A DNA stretch of 48,976 nt from an uncultured Lachnospiraceae bacterium (GCA_947650005.1 CANSTU010000017.1:1-48976), one strand, 5' to 3'; positions 15,817 to 23,966 are shown, numbered from the stretch's first letter. Notes: generated by a model not told the origin, from the sequence alone. Numbers and translations: made by a program.

Positions 15817-16620
15817 ATGAAAGACATGATGCATCTATTTTCACTGGAAGGAAAGGTTGCCCTGGTGACCGGCGCTTCCCACGGCATCGGCTTCGCTATG
15901 GCCGAAGCGCTTGCCCGGGCGGGCGCTACAGTGGCATTTAACAGCCGGAGCAGGGAACAGGTGGACAAGGCACTGCAGGCCTATGAAGCGTGTGGTATAA
16001 AAGCCCATGGATATGTCTGTGATGTGACCGACGAACGACAGGTGGCCAATACCGTCTCCCAGATCAAGGAAGAAATCGGCGCTGTGGATATTTTGGTAAA
16101 CAACGCTGGGATCATCAAACGCATCCCCATGCTAGAAATGGAAGCCGCGCAGTTCCGCCAGGTAGTCGATACCGATCTTTGCGCCCCCTTTATCGTGGCC
16201 AAAGCCGTGCTTCCCGACATGATCAAAAAGGGCCGCGGGAAGATCATTAACGTCTGTTCCATGATGAGCGAGCTGGGGCGGGAAACGGTATCCGCCTATG
16301 CGGCGGCCAAGGGAGGGCTGAAAATGCTGACAAAGAATATAGCGGCCGAATATGGCGCCTACAATATTCAGTGCAATGGCATCGGCCCGGGCTACATCGC
16401 CACATCCCAGACCGCTCCCTTGCGTGAAATCCAGCCCGACGGCAGCAGGCATCCCTTCGATCAATTTATCCTAGCCAAAACGCCCGCCTCCCGCTGGGGG
16501 CTGGCTGAGGATCTACAGGGCCCAGTGGTATTCCTGGCGTCCGAGGCATCCGACTTCGTAAACGGCCATATCCTCTATGTGGACGGGGGAATCCTGGCCT
16601 ATATCGGGAAACAGCCTTAA
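15817..16620 (+). CDS. kduD: 2-dehydro-3-deoxy-D-gluconate 5-dehydrogenase
   Basis: The 267-residue short-chain dehydrogenase reduces 2,5-diketo-3-deoxygluconate to KDG. TGASHGIGFAMAEAL is the NAD(P) motif, NNAG and the Ser of NVCSMMSE follow, and YAAAK near residue 160 is the catalytic pair. The C-terminus (FLASEASDFVNGHILYVDGG) is typical. GAGG precedes the ATG at 15817. KDG kinase and aldolase genes that would finish the route are not in this window. Ends before a strong terminator. Confidence 0.92.
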   Translation: MKDMMHLFSLEGKVALVTGASHGIGFAMAEALARAGATVAFNSRSREQVDKALQAYEACGIKAHGYVCDVTDERQVANTVSQIKEEIGAVDILVNNAGIIKRIPMLEMEAAQFRQVVDTDLCAPFIVAKAVLPDMIKKGRGKIINVCSMMSELGRETVSAYAAAKGGLKMLTKNIAAEYGAYNIQCNGIGPGYIATSQTAPLREIQPDGSRHPFDQFILAKTPASRWGLAEDLQGPVVFLASEASDFVNGHILYVDGGILAYIGKQP

Positions 16621-16661
16621 ATCAAAGCAGGCCGCAGGATCATTCTTGCGTTTGTCATAGG

Positions 16662-16724
16662 CCGCCCGGTTCCGTCCCTCGCCGAAGCATCAAACCGGCA
16701 GGCGGATGGAACCGGGCGGTCATT
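16662..16724. terminator. Bidirectional terminator between kduD and the YolD gene
   Basis: CCGCCCGGTTCC (16662-16673) and GGAACCGGGCGG (16708-16719) form a perfect 12-bp stem extended by GTCC/GGAT-type pairs, with T or A rich flanks. It serves both convergent transcripts. Confidence 0.8.
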
Positions 16725-17288
16725 TTAATCTTCCAGTCCGGAAAACATCTCCCCCTCGATCCGGGATATCCCGTCCACCGGAATTCTCGTCCCATCCGTC
16801 AGGAATACGGCCCGTTCAAAATCATCCACCTTCTTCACATAGCCGGCCACCGTAACATAGGCGCCGCCCCGTTTCTTTCCATCCGGCCGAAAATAGGTGA
16901 TCCGTACCTCCTCCTGTCTCTCCTCCGGCCATTCCCGCAGCATCTCCAGCTTAAGATTCAGATATCCCCTCACGCCCTCGTCCAGATCCCTTTCTTCTTC
17001 TGTCAGCCGTCCTGTCTCCTTGATGGCGTCCTCATAGCCGGAAAGAGCGGCAAAGGGCAAAAACTGGGCTGCGCGGTTCTTCCTCACCATCTGCGGATGG
17101 GATGTCGATACATGGTGAGGCAAGTCGATGATATCCTTATAGCCAAAGCTCTTCTTGTTTTTCTCCACCGCCAGTTCTTCTCCCTTCTGCCTCCGGGCAG
17201 CATCCCTTCCCTTCTGTCCGACGCTGCTCTTTTTCGTACGTCGGCCGCTTCCCTTTATGCCAAACGTCTGCCTTTTCTGAGGCGGCAT
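16725..17288 (-). CDS. YolD-like protein
   Basis: The 187-residue protein has the YolD-family core, RKNRAAQFLPFAALSGYEDAIKETGRLTEEE, followed by a beta-rich part (ITYFRPDGKKRGGAYVTVAGYVKKVDDFERAVFLTDGTRIPVDGISRI) that resembles the small RNA-binding-like fold proposed for the family. The first 55 residues are a basic, low-complexity extension. The gene starts directly after the polymerase stop codon (TAG-ATG), the usual pairing of YolD with UvrX/ImuB-type Y-family polymerases. Role in translesion synthesis is by association only. Confidence 0.8.
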   Translation of the reverse strand: MPPQKRQTFGIKGSGRRTKKSSVGQKGRDAARRQKGEELAVEKNKKSFGYKDIIDLPHHVSTSHPQMVRKNRAAQFLPFAALSGYEDAIKETGRLTEEERDLDEGVRGYLNLKLEMLREWPEERQEEVRITYFRPDGKKRGGAYVTVAGYVKKVDDFERAVFLTDGTRIPVDGISRIEGEMFSGLED

Positions 17289-18821
17289 CTATGCCTTGTG
17301 TCCCCCGATCTGTTGGTTCCTCTCCCTGGCTGTCGCCCCTTCCTGCAGATTCATTCCCCGAAGGATTGCATTTTTTCCGTACTTTTTCTGGATGCTCAAC
17401 ATAGCCTTCTGTATCCTCTTCTCGCGCTCCAGAGCAGCTTCCTCTTCCGCTCTGCTCTTCTCCAACGCTTCATAATCCGTGAACAGATCCATCTGTTCCC
17501 AGGTATCCCCTATGCAGGCAGCCTTACTCTCCTCCACCACATGGTTTGCCGTCACATTCACCCGGCGGATCAGCAGGTTAGGATCCGCAATCCGGTCATA
17601 GAGCTGTGTCACCGCATCCATGATCAACCTGGCAGAAGAGGTCAGACGATCCAGATTGATGCTCCCATGGGCATATTTGGGCAGTTTACGGCCATAGCGG
17701 TCAATGGTTACAGGCCCTTGATAAAGCTTCCTGATCTCCGGATTGTCCAGATTTTCCCTGTCATATCCTATCGTTAAGACGATCTGATCCGTCACCAGCC
17801 CTTTGTCCACCAGCCCCAACGCCAGGAGATCCGTCATTTCCCGCACCACCAGACGTCCCCGCTCAAAGGAAGACGGCTGCTGAAGCACCTGGCCGGATCC
17901 TACAGTGTTCACATCCGGTTTATATGCCTTGATCTCCGCAATCGTACAGGGCTCCCAGCCCCAGGCATGGTCTATAAGCAGCTCCGCGTTCACGCCGAAC
18001 AGGCGATACAATAAGTCTTCATTATAGAAATCCTTCTGTTTCCCCAAGGAACACCTCGCTATGTCCCCCATCGTAAACAGACCGTTTTCCTCCAGCTTTC
18101 TGGCATATCCCCTTCCCACACGCCAAAAGTCCGTAAGAGGGCGATGCTCCCATAAAAGCCTGCGATAGCTCTTCTCGTTCAGCCTCGCGATCCGTACCCC
18201 GTCCCGGTCAGGTTTGACATGTTTTGCCACAATATCCATGGCTACTTTGGACAGGTAGAGGTTCGTACCGATTCCCGCCGCAGCGGTAATACCCGTAGTC
18301 TGTATCACATCCCATATAATTTTCTTGGCCAGTTCCCGGGGCGTAAGTCCATAGGTCTCCAGATAATGTGTCACATCCATGAAAACCTCATCAATGGAAT
18401 ATACATAGAGATCCTCTGGCGCGATGTATTTCAGGTAAATATTATAGATCCTGGTGCTGTATTCCATATAGAGCGCCATTCTGGGCAGAGCCGTAAGATA
18501 AGAGACAGCCAGATCCGGGCAGTTTTCCAACTGTAGGGCATCATGGGAGGTGCCGGCAAAAACATGCCCCGGGGCTGCCGTCCGCCGGTGCATGTTGACC
18601 TCTTTCACCCGTTCTTCCACCTCAAAAAGCCTTGCCCGGCCCGGAATGCCGTAGGCCTTTAAGGATGGGGATACCGCCAGGCAGATCGTTTTCTGCGTCC
18701 GGCTGGCATCCGCCACTACCAAATTCGTGGTCAATGGATCCAGACTACGCTCCACACACTCCACAGAGGCATAGAATGATTTCAAATCTATCGCAAGATA
18801 AGTACGCATTCCCTGCGCCAT
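17289..18821 (-). CDS. Y-family (translesion) DNA polymerase, UvrX/UmuC-like
   Basis: The 510-residue protein shows the Y-family motifs: YLAIDLKSFYASVECVER (first catalytic Asp), LAVSPSLKAYGIPGRARLFEVEERV, and YSIDEVFMDVTHYL (catalytic Asp-Glu pair), then the helix-hairpin-helix WRVGRGYARKLEENGL and the little-finger domain. It copies damaged DNA with low fidelity. The ATG at 18821 follows GGAGG by 5 nt. Its promoter holds a LexA box, so it is an SOS gene. YolD is co-transcribed. Such genes are often found on plasmids and prophages but also in clostridial chromosomes. Confidence 0.93.
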   Translation of the reverse strand: MAQGMRTYLAIDLKSFYASVECVERSLDPLTTNLVVADASRTQKTICLAVSPSLKAYGIPGRARLFEVEERVKEVNMHRRTAAPGHVFAGTSHDALQLENCPDLAVSYLTALPRMALYMEYSTRIYNIYLKYIAPEDLYVYSIDEVFMDVTHYLETYGLTPRELAKKIIWDVIQTTGITAAAGIGTNLYLSKVAMDIVAKHVKPDRDGVRIARLNEKSYRRLLWEHRPLTDFWRVGRGYARKLEENGLFTMGDIARCSLGKQKDFYNEDLLYRLFGVNAELLIDHAWGWEPCTIAEIKAYKPDVNTVGSGQVLQQPSSFERGRLVVREMTDLLALGLVDKGLVTDQIVLTIGYDRENLDNPEIRKLYQGPVTIDRYGRKLPKYAHGSINLDRLTSSARLIMDAVTQLYDRIADPNLLIRRVNVTANHVVEESKAACIGDTWEQMDLFTDYEALEKSRAEEEAALEREKRIQKAMLSIQKKYGKNAILRGMNLQEGATARERNQQIGGHKA

Positions 18822-18878
18822 GTCCACCTCCCGGGCCGGTATTGTATTTCTTATGCCCTGTCTTATGTATCTGTGGAC

Positions 18879-18907
18879 ATTATATCAGAACGTACGTTCT
18901 GATGCAA
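18879..18907 (-). promoter_or_regulatory. SOS promoter with LexA box inside the spacer
   Basis: Minus strand: -35 TTGCAT (18902-18907), 17-bp spacer, -10 TATAAT (18879-18884). The spacer is almost entirely the palindrome AGAACGTACGTTCT (18887-18900), which matches the Gram-positive LexA consensus GAAC-N4-GTTC. The symmetry extends to 20 bp (18884-18903) and runs into both promoter boxes. Confidence 0.92.
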
Positions 18908-19015
18908 TAGTTCTTTTTTTGCTTCTGATATTTTTCCGGTGATCCGATTTACCTCTATGCACAGAAAAGTCATTGGATATAAACTAGACGAAATCTTTTA
19001 CTTTTGTCTTTCAAG

Positions 19016-19162
19016 CTATACTGCCTTCATACCCATACACAGGGGATTTTCTGCGCTGAAATCGTTGGGATATCCTAACAGATCCAATAAGGGCACGATC
19101 AATTTACTGTGAACTTTTGTTTCCGCTTGTATACGCTGTCTCGTAAAGTCATTTATAAACAT
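19016..19162 (-). pseudogene. Remnant of a restriction-endonuclease-like N-terminal domain (HsdR_N type)
   Basis: A 48-codon frame contains RQRIQAETKVHSKLIVPLLD followed by LLGYP, which closely resembles the start of the type I restriction R-subunit N-terminal domain found in many clostridial ORFs. It stops at 19016, with no further domain downstream and no ribosome site upstream. The flanking 250 bases hold no gene. I read it as a decayed fragment in the gap between the polymerase and spoVAB. Recognition is from memory of the motif and is not certain. Confidence 0.42.
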
Positions 19163-19235
19163 GAAATATCCATCTCACGCTTTACTTTCGCTTCTTTAGT
19201 AGTTTACAGTAATTTTTATCTATATTTTCGTACCT

Positions 19236-19730
19236 TCATACTCCTGTGAGATAAAAGTGTGCAAAAAAATAAATCAGGCTTCCGCACAGCTTTCCCAAAG
19301 CCACGGAGAGTACCGCAATCCCCAGGCCGTGGCGGAACTGGATCCTCCTGGCGAAGATCGGGATCGTATTGAGCATTTCCGCGATGGAGAGAGCTAGACA
19401 GCCCACGAAAATACCGGCGAACAGGCCAAACACCGCCACGAAAATGGCTGACACCGCATCCCAAAGCCCGATTACTGCCTCGCCGAAGGGCTGTTTCTGC
19501 CGGATCCATTCTCCGACGCGACAGGCATAGCCAAACACGCTCAGAACGTTCCCCAAAAGGGTTCCCAGGACCACCGCCTCTTCGTAGAGGAAGATTTTCC
19601 TGCCGGTATGGGTTTTTCCCGCGAAACGGGGAACCAGCCCGACGGAAATGAGAACAGTGAATACACCTGCAGACACCAATAGCCCGCCGCTTGCTCCGAC
19701 GAGCGCCAGAAAAATCTTATCAATTAACAT
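19236..19730 (-). CDS. spoVAB: Stage V sporulation protein AB
   Basis: The 164-residue protein has about five membrane segments and the features of SpoVAB: GGLLVSAGVFTVLISVGLVPRFAGKTHT, YEEAVVLGTLLGN, and IFVGCLALSIAEMLNTIPIFARR. The SpoVA proteins form the channel for dipicolinic acid uptake into the forespore. It overlaps spoVAA by 11 bp. It is the last gene of the sporulation operon here; spoVAC to spoVAF do not follow in this window. Confidence 0.88.
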   Translation of the reverse strand: MLIDKIFLALVGASGGLLVSAGVFTVLISVGLVPRFAGKTHTGRKIFLYEEAVVLGTLLGNVLSVFGYACRVGEWIRQKQPFGEAVIGLWDAVSAIFVAVFGLFAGIFVGCLALSIAEMLNTIPIFARRIQFRHGLGIAVLSVALGKLCGSLIYFFAHFYLTGV

Positions 19731-20352
19731 CTATGGTCTTTCCCTCCCTGTCCGCCGTTTCCACCAGCGCATTGTTCACATCGTCCTCGTAAATGCGCAT
19801 TTCCACTTCGATGGGTGTGGGATCCTTCGTGATGCGTCGTCCGCCGATGTGGTTGAAGAACAGGATGATCCCCATGGCCAGCCCGATGGAATAGGCCACC
19901 TCCAGGATGGTGAAGCCGTCGGAGGGCTTTCCTGAAACCATCTCATAGATCTTTTCAAACACTTTATTGATTCCGATATCGTTATGGAAAGCCATGATCG
20001 TAAAGGCTGTCCCGAAAAAACAGATGAGGGAAACAAAGGCTATTTTAATCCATTCTGGCACGCCCAGTTGTTTTTGCGCGCGCACCTTTTCTACTACCAC
20101 CTCCGTCTCACCAATGGAATCCACGATGAGGCCGGGATGCATGGACTGCAGGGACTGGATGATCTTCATTACGCTGATTACACAGCGCTGCGGTTTCGTA
20201 TCCTTGAATTTATAGATCCGAAGGGATTTTGCCCGGGCAAGGATGTCCGGATTTTCACATACCAGCTTCCCCAGATCTGAAAGCTGCACCTCGTCCTTGT
20301 CCACCTCTACATCCCGGTCCAGCTTCAGATAAAGAGTTTCCTGTGCTGCCAT
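19720..20352 (-). CDS. spoVAA: Stage V sporulation protein AA
   Basis: The 210-residue protein has a cytosolic N-terminal half (LYLKLDRDVEVDKDEVQLSDLGKLVCEN, a beta-rich SpoVAA domain) and two C-terminal membrane helices (IKIAFVSLICFFGTAFTIMAF and VAYSIGLAMGIILFFNHIG). GGCGGAG precedes the ATG. It lies 71 nt behind sigF; spoVA genes are expressed under SigG in Bacillus, but here they are placed on the spoIIA transcript as in many clostridia. Confidence 0.9.
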   Translation of the reverse strand: MAAQETLYLKLDRDVEVDKDEVQLSDLGKLVCENPDILARAKSLRIYKFKDTKPQRCVISVMKIIQSLQSMHPGLIVDSIGETEVVVEKVRAQKQLGVPEWIKIAFVSLICFFGTAFTIMAFHNDIGINKVFEKIYEMVSGKPSDGFTILEVAYSIGLAMGIILFFNHIGGRRITKDPTPIEVEMRIYEDDVNNALVETADREGKTIDVN

Positions 20353-20423
20353 ATTCTCCGCCTTTCCAATGGAAATAAATAAAGATTTTCCATTTTCCTT
20401 AGTAATATGGAAACCGGCAGTTT

Positions 20424-21155
20424 TTATACCTCCTGCCGCAGCCGCAGCAAAATTTTCTTTTCCATCCGGCTCACCTGTACCTGGCTGGTTCCCAGCACGG
20501 CCGCCACTTCGCTCTGTGTCTTTTCTTCGAAATAGCGCAGGCGGATCAGCTCCCGTTCCGTCTCCTCCAGCCCTTCCAATAGCTGTTGTAAGAGCATATG
20601 ATTCAACAGTTTCTCCTTTTCCTCATCGACGTATTCCGGTGACTGGGATTGGGATGCCACTTTATCCACAAGGCGTATTTCGTTGCCGTCAGATTGATAA
20701 ATGGTTTTGTAGATGGATTCCACCTCTCCATTGGCTTCCATGGCCATCACAACATCCTCGCGCTGAATACCCGTCTCCTGCGCGATCTCCTCCAGCGTAG
20801 CGTCCCTTCCATGCCGGTGCGCCAGCTTTTCCGCCGCTTGTCTGACCTTCCAGCCGTTCTCTTTAAGAGTACGGCTCACTTTCACAGGACCGTCATCCCG
20901 CAGGAAGCGTTTGATCTCGCCGCTGATCATAGGCACCGCATAGGTGGAAAAACGTACGTCATAGGTCAAATCAAACTTATCTATAGCCTTGATCAGGCCA
21001 ATTGTACCTGTCTGGAACAGATCTTCCATATCGTATCCCCGTCCGGCAAAGCGTTTAACGATATGGTGGACCAATCCCAGGTTTTCTTCAATCAGTACTT
21101 CCCTGGCCGCCTGGTCGCCGGCCTGTGCCTGTGCAATCAGTACTGATACCTCCAT
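20424..21155 (-). CDS. sigF: RNA polymerase sporulation sigma factor SigF
   Basis: The 243-residue factor carries region 2 (YDMEDLFQTGTIGLIKAIDKFDLTYDVRFSTYAVPMISGEIKRFLRDDG) and region 4 (LRYFEEKTQSEVAAVLGTSQVQVSRMEKKIL). It directs the first forespore programme. The ATG at 21155 is preceded by GGGA from the hairpin-SD element. It is held inactive by SpoIIAB, encoded directly upstream, and released by SpoIIAA. Order spoIIAA-spoIIAB-sigF is universal in spore formers. Confidence 0.96.
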   Translation of the reverse strand: MEVSVLIAQAQAGDQAAREVLIEENLGLVHHIVKRFAGRGYDMEDLFQTGTIGLIKAIDKFDLTYDVRFSTYAVPMISGEIKRFLRDDGPVKVSRTLKENGWKVRQAAEKLAHRHGRDATLEEIAQETGIQREDVVMAMEANGEVESIYKTIYQSDGNEIRLVDKVASQSQSPEYVDEEKEKLLNHMLLQQLLEGLEETERELIRLRYFEEKTQSEVAAVLGTSQVQVSRMEKKILLRLRQEV

Positions 21156-21185
21156 ATTTGTTCCCATCTGCGTGCTTTAACACGC
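21156..21185 (-). promoter_or_regulatory. Hairpin-SD element before sigF
   Basis: GCGTGT-TAAA-GCACGC (21170-21185, one T-G pair) ends 14 nt before the ATG; AGATGGGAACAAAT lies between. It sits between spoIIAB and sigF and could set sigF translation relative to its inhibitor. Confidence 0.75.
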
Positions 21186-21247
21186 ACTCAAATCAAAGAT
21201 TAGCCCTCCGCACATCGCAGGATTTCTCTGCGATACTGTTTCAAGCT

Positions 21248-21679
21248 TTAGATGCCCAGTTTCTTTTTCATCCGTACCAGGGTACCTTCTCCCGGAGCGG
21301 ATTCCACCTCCAAATCGTCCATGAAGGCCTCCATGAAAGAAAATCCCATTCCGGAGCGGTTCTCATCCGGAAGGGTGGTATAGAGCGGTTCCATTGCCTT
21401 TTCCACATCTTCTATCCCACATCCCTGGTCGCGTATTTCAATATGTAAGGCATTGCCGTTCAGGCGGCAGGATAGCTCTACTTTGCACGGCTTGTCTTTC
21501 TGTCTGCCCGCATATCCGTGTATGATGGCATTGGTCACGGCTTCCGATACGGCTGTTTTCACATCCGCCACTTCCTCCAGGGTGGGATCTAATGGGGTGA
21601 TAAAAGCGGCCACAGCCACCCGGGCAAATCCTTCGTTTTCGGAAATTGCATCGAATTCCATTCTCATTTCATTATCCAT
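21248..21679 (-). CDS. spoIIAB: Anti-sigma F factor / SpoIIAA kinase
   Basis: The 143-residue GHKL-fold protein has the N box EAVTNAIIHGY and the G1 box DQGCGIEDVEKA. It binds SigF and phosphorylates SpoIIAA. The ATG at 21679 follows GGGAG; the longer frame to 21703 starts inside the hairpin. It sits between spoIIAA and sigF. Confidence 0.95.
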   Translation of the reverse strand: MDNEMRMEFDAISENEGFARVAVAAFITPLDPTLEEVADVKTAVSEAVTNAIIHGYAGRQKDKPCKVELSCRLNGNALHIEIRDQGCGIEDVEKAMEPLYTTLPDENRSGMGFSFMEAFMDDLEVESAPGEGTLVRMKKKLGI

Positions 21680-21711
21680 ATTTGGCTCCCGTCTGCGCGC
21701 CATGGGCGCGC
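21680..21711 (-). promoter_or_regulatory. Hairpin-SD element before spoIIAB
   Basis: GCGCGCC and GGCGCGC (21695-21711) pair around a 3-nt loop; AGACGGGAGCCAAAT leads to the ATG 15 nt on. The stem differs entirely in sequence from the sigF copy. Confidence 0.75.
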
Positions 21712-21717
21712 TTTGTT

Positions 21718-22026
21718 CTAGTCCCTGATTTCCACGATTTTCTGCATGCCTGATAGTTCCAGCATGCGGCGGATCTGTTTGCTGGGGTGGAGGGCGTATA
21801 CTTTTCCTCCAAAGCAGGATATTAATTTGTATCGTCCGATCAGGATACCAATTCCTGAGCTGTCCATGAATTTGGTATCTGAAAAGTCAAATATTATGTT
21901 GTTTACTTGGGATTGTAGGATGTATTGGTCCGTGTTTTTGCATATTTCATCCGATCGGTGGTGGTCCACTTCTTCAGGCATTTTGATGCAGAGGTAATCG
22001 TCCGTTACCTTGTATTCTTCTTCCAT
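21718..22026 (-). CDS. spoIIAA: Anti-anti-sigma F factor
   Basis: The 102-residue STAS-domain protein carries FMDSSGIGI with the phosphorylatable Ser at residue 56 or 57. When dephosphorylated it displaces SpoIIAB from SigF. The ATG at 22026 follows GGAGAAGCC; the frame stays open 37 codons further upstream in GC-rich low-complexity sequence that is not part of the family. It is first in the operon and is preceded by a very long inverted repeat. Confidence 0.95.
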   Translation of the reverse strand: MEEEYKVTDDYLCIKMPEEVDHHRSDEICKNTDQYILQSQVNNIIFDFSDTKFMDSSGIGILIGRYKLISCFGGKVYALHPSKQIRRMLELSGMQKIVEIRD

Positions 22027-22137
22027 GGCTTCTCCTTTTCTTTTTGGAATGGGTGGGGCTGCTGGGGATCCGGAGGCCGAAACCCCGCCGGGTCCGCTCA
22101 AGGCCTGCGGCCTTTCGCTTTGCGGCTGTCGCCGCAT

Positions 22138-22203
22138 GGTTCCGGGAGCAAAAGCAGCCGGCGGTGTGCAAGCACCCCTCCGGCTGCTTTTGCTCCCGGA
22201 ACC
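22138..22203. repeat. Perfect 24-bp inverted repeat upstream of spoIIAA
   Basis: Bases 22138-22161 are the exact reverse complement of 22180-22203, around an 18-nt centre that itself contains GTGC-AA-GCAC. The arms are GC-rich with a central AAAAGCAG. There is no T tract at either side on the sense of spoIIA, so it is not a normal terminator. It lies 112 nt upstream of the spoIIAA start, in the region where a promoter is expected. Confidence 0.9.
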
Positions 22204-22373
22204 GCCCGGCTCGTAGCTATGAAAAAAAGTACAGGAGGCCCCTCTCCACGTTTTTGTTGTTTCGTGGGTGGTCCTCCTTTGTGTGGTGTGTCTTTCGTTA
22301 TTCTTTATCCGTTGTATTCCAGTAAGTGTGTCTGGCGCGGCCTCATTCTTTAAATAGAGTCGTAAGTTTGTGC
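22204..22373 (-). other. Gap between the TPR gene and the spoIIA operon
   Basis: These 170 bases hold no gene. On the minus strand a weak GC stem (GAGG/CCTC near 22235) is followed by a T7 run, which may end the TPR transcript. No SigH promoter could be placed with confidence. Confidence 0.4.
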
Positions 22374-23780
22374 TTAGGATTCTAAACCGCGAAGGGATTC
22401 TCTGGCTCTTCTGGCTCCTTCGGTGTTGGGGAAGAGTTCGATTCCTTGGTTGTATATGCGGATGGCGTTCTCGCTGTCTCCTTTTCTGTTGTAGGCATTT
22501 CCCAGCAGAAACAAGGCGTCGCTGTTGGTTTCGTCAAAGGAAAATGCCTTTTCCAGTTCGGTGATGGCAGTGTCATAATCTCCAGCTCTGTATGCGGTGT
22601 TTCCCTTTTCGTAACAGGCTTCGCTAATGGAGGGGCCTACGGTCTCCAGGAGTTTTTCGTATAGTTTTTTGTATCCCTGCGGTACATTCTGGGCTTCCAG
22701 GGTTTCCTGGTTGACGTCTTCGAGCGCCTCCGCTATTTTGTCCGTATCTTCCGGCGTGTCCAGGTAGATATAAGCCACATTGAGCAGGTTTTCCATGGCT
22801 TTCATTGTCCCATCCGTGCCGGAGTAGGTTTCCAGTTCGCTTGTCAAGCTGGTGTTGCGGGATTGTAAGGCTTCCAGCTGGGTTTCGATTTCTGCCATCT
22901 CCGCATTCTTTTTATCCAGCTGTTCCCCGATTATGCGGCTTTCTTCGTTGAGCTGGAGGCGCAGGTTCTGCAGCCTGGCGGGCAGGATGAGCGTCAGCGC
23001 GGCGGCTAAGCCTACTGCGCCTCCCACCAGCAGGTATAGAAGGGCCGTATAACTCTTCTTGGGTTCCTTGACGCTGAGCGGCTGGATAATCGTCTCGTTT
23101 CCGCTCTGGTATTTCACAGCCTCTTCGTTCCTGCGGCCTTTATGGCCTTTCCCCTCTTCCACGGCCGCCAGCGCTTCGTCCACTTCTTTCATATAGCGGA
23201 GCGTGGTGGTATTCTTCACATCGATCCGGCTGCATTTTATCAGTTCCCGTCTGGCCTTTTCCCAGTCTTGGGCGTTAATGTACAAAAGGGCTAGAAGCTG
23301 GTGTGCCTTCAGGAAGCCAGGATTCATGGAAAGCACCTTTTTCAGCTGGATGACCGCCAGATCCAGGCTGTCCTGCCTGCAGTAGGCGAGCGATTGATTG
23401 TATTTTCTGATTGACTGGTTCAGATTATCCAGATAGGAAGGGCTCTTCTGCACTTCGTTGAGATAATCGTCCGCGATATTTTTTTCAGGCTTCAGGTTTT
23501 TGCTGATCACCCATTCGCTGAGCGCATCCACCACTTCGCCCATCTCAAAAAGCACCAGGCCCAGAAGGTTCCTGGCGTCAACGTTTACTTTGTTTAACCT
23601 GATGCATTCCGTCAGACTCATTACCGCTCCGGACAGGTCACGTACTTTCGCCTTGTCCAGCCCGTCATTATAATAAAAATTTGATACGCTGATGACCTTC
23701 TTATAATGCTGTACATCAGCTCCGCATCTGGTGCAGAAATCATGTTCTGTCAGACGCGCACCACAATTGTAACAATCCAT
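22374..23780 (-). CDS. Zinc-ribbon, TPR and coiled-coil membrane protein
   Basis: The 468-residue protein starts with a zinc ribbon (CYNCGARL and FCTRCGAD), continues with TPR-like repeats to about residue 210, has one membrane helix near 247-268 (YLLVGGAVGLAAALTLILPA), then a coiled coil (residues 275-320), and ends in further TPRs (AITELEKAFSFDETNSDALFLLGNAYNRKGDSENAI in two repeats). The layout suggests a membrane-anchored scaffold with domains on both sides. It follows the 53-residue gene by 24 nt. Function is not known; it is conserved between folC and sporulation genes in Lachnospiraceae as far as I recall. Confidence 0.75.
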   Translation of the reverse strand: MDCYNCGARLTEHDFCTRCGADVQHYKKVISVSNFYYNDGLDKAKVRDLSGAVMSLTECIRLNKVNVDARNLLGLVLFEMGEVVDALSEWVISKNLKPEKNIADDYLNEVQKSPSYLDNLNQSIRKYNQSLAYCRQDSLDLAVIQLKKVLSMNPGFLKAHQLLALLYINAQDWEKARRELIKCSRIDVKNTTTLRYMKEVDEALAAVEEGKGHKGRRNEEAVKYQSGNETIIQPLSVKEPKKSYTALLYLLVGGAVGLAAALTLILPARLQNLRLQLNEESRIIGEQLDKKNAEMAEIETQLEALQSRNTSLTSELETYSGTDGTMKAMENLLNVAYIYLDTPEDTDKIAEALEDVNQETLEAQNVPQGYKKLYEKLLETVGPSISEACYEKGNTAYRAGDYDTAITELEKAFSFDETNSDALFLLGNAYNRKGDSENAIRIYNQGIELFPNTEGARRARESLRGLES

Positions 23781-23804
23781 AGAAAACCACGCCTTTCCCT
23801 TCCT

Positions 23805-23966
23805 TTACAGCGATTCCGGCCTTGATTTGATCGGCCTTCTTCCCTTCTCGAGTTCCACCAGAAGATCGGTCAAATCCGATAGGTCGTGGTTATATACAGC
23901 TTCTTCCAGATCGCCCACCTCGGGGCTGGAATGAAATTTCTTCAATTCCTCTTCAAAATCTAACAT
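23805..23966 (-). CDS. Small acidic protein of unknown function (53 residues)
   Basis: The frame begins with ATG at 23966, 5 nt after GAGGA, and reads MLDFEEELKKFHSSPEVGDL, then EEAVYNHDLSDLTDLLVELE, then a short basic tail. It is helical and acidic with no membrane segment or cysteine. Clean ribosome site, its own hairpin-SD element and tight spacing to the TPR gene downstream (24 nt) argue that it is real although short. A role as partner of the TPR protein is inference. Confidence 0.68.
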   Translation of the reverse strand: MLDFEEELKKFHSSPEVGDLEEAVYNHDLSDLTDLLVELEKGRRPIKSRPESL

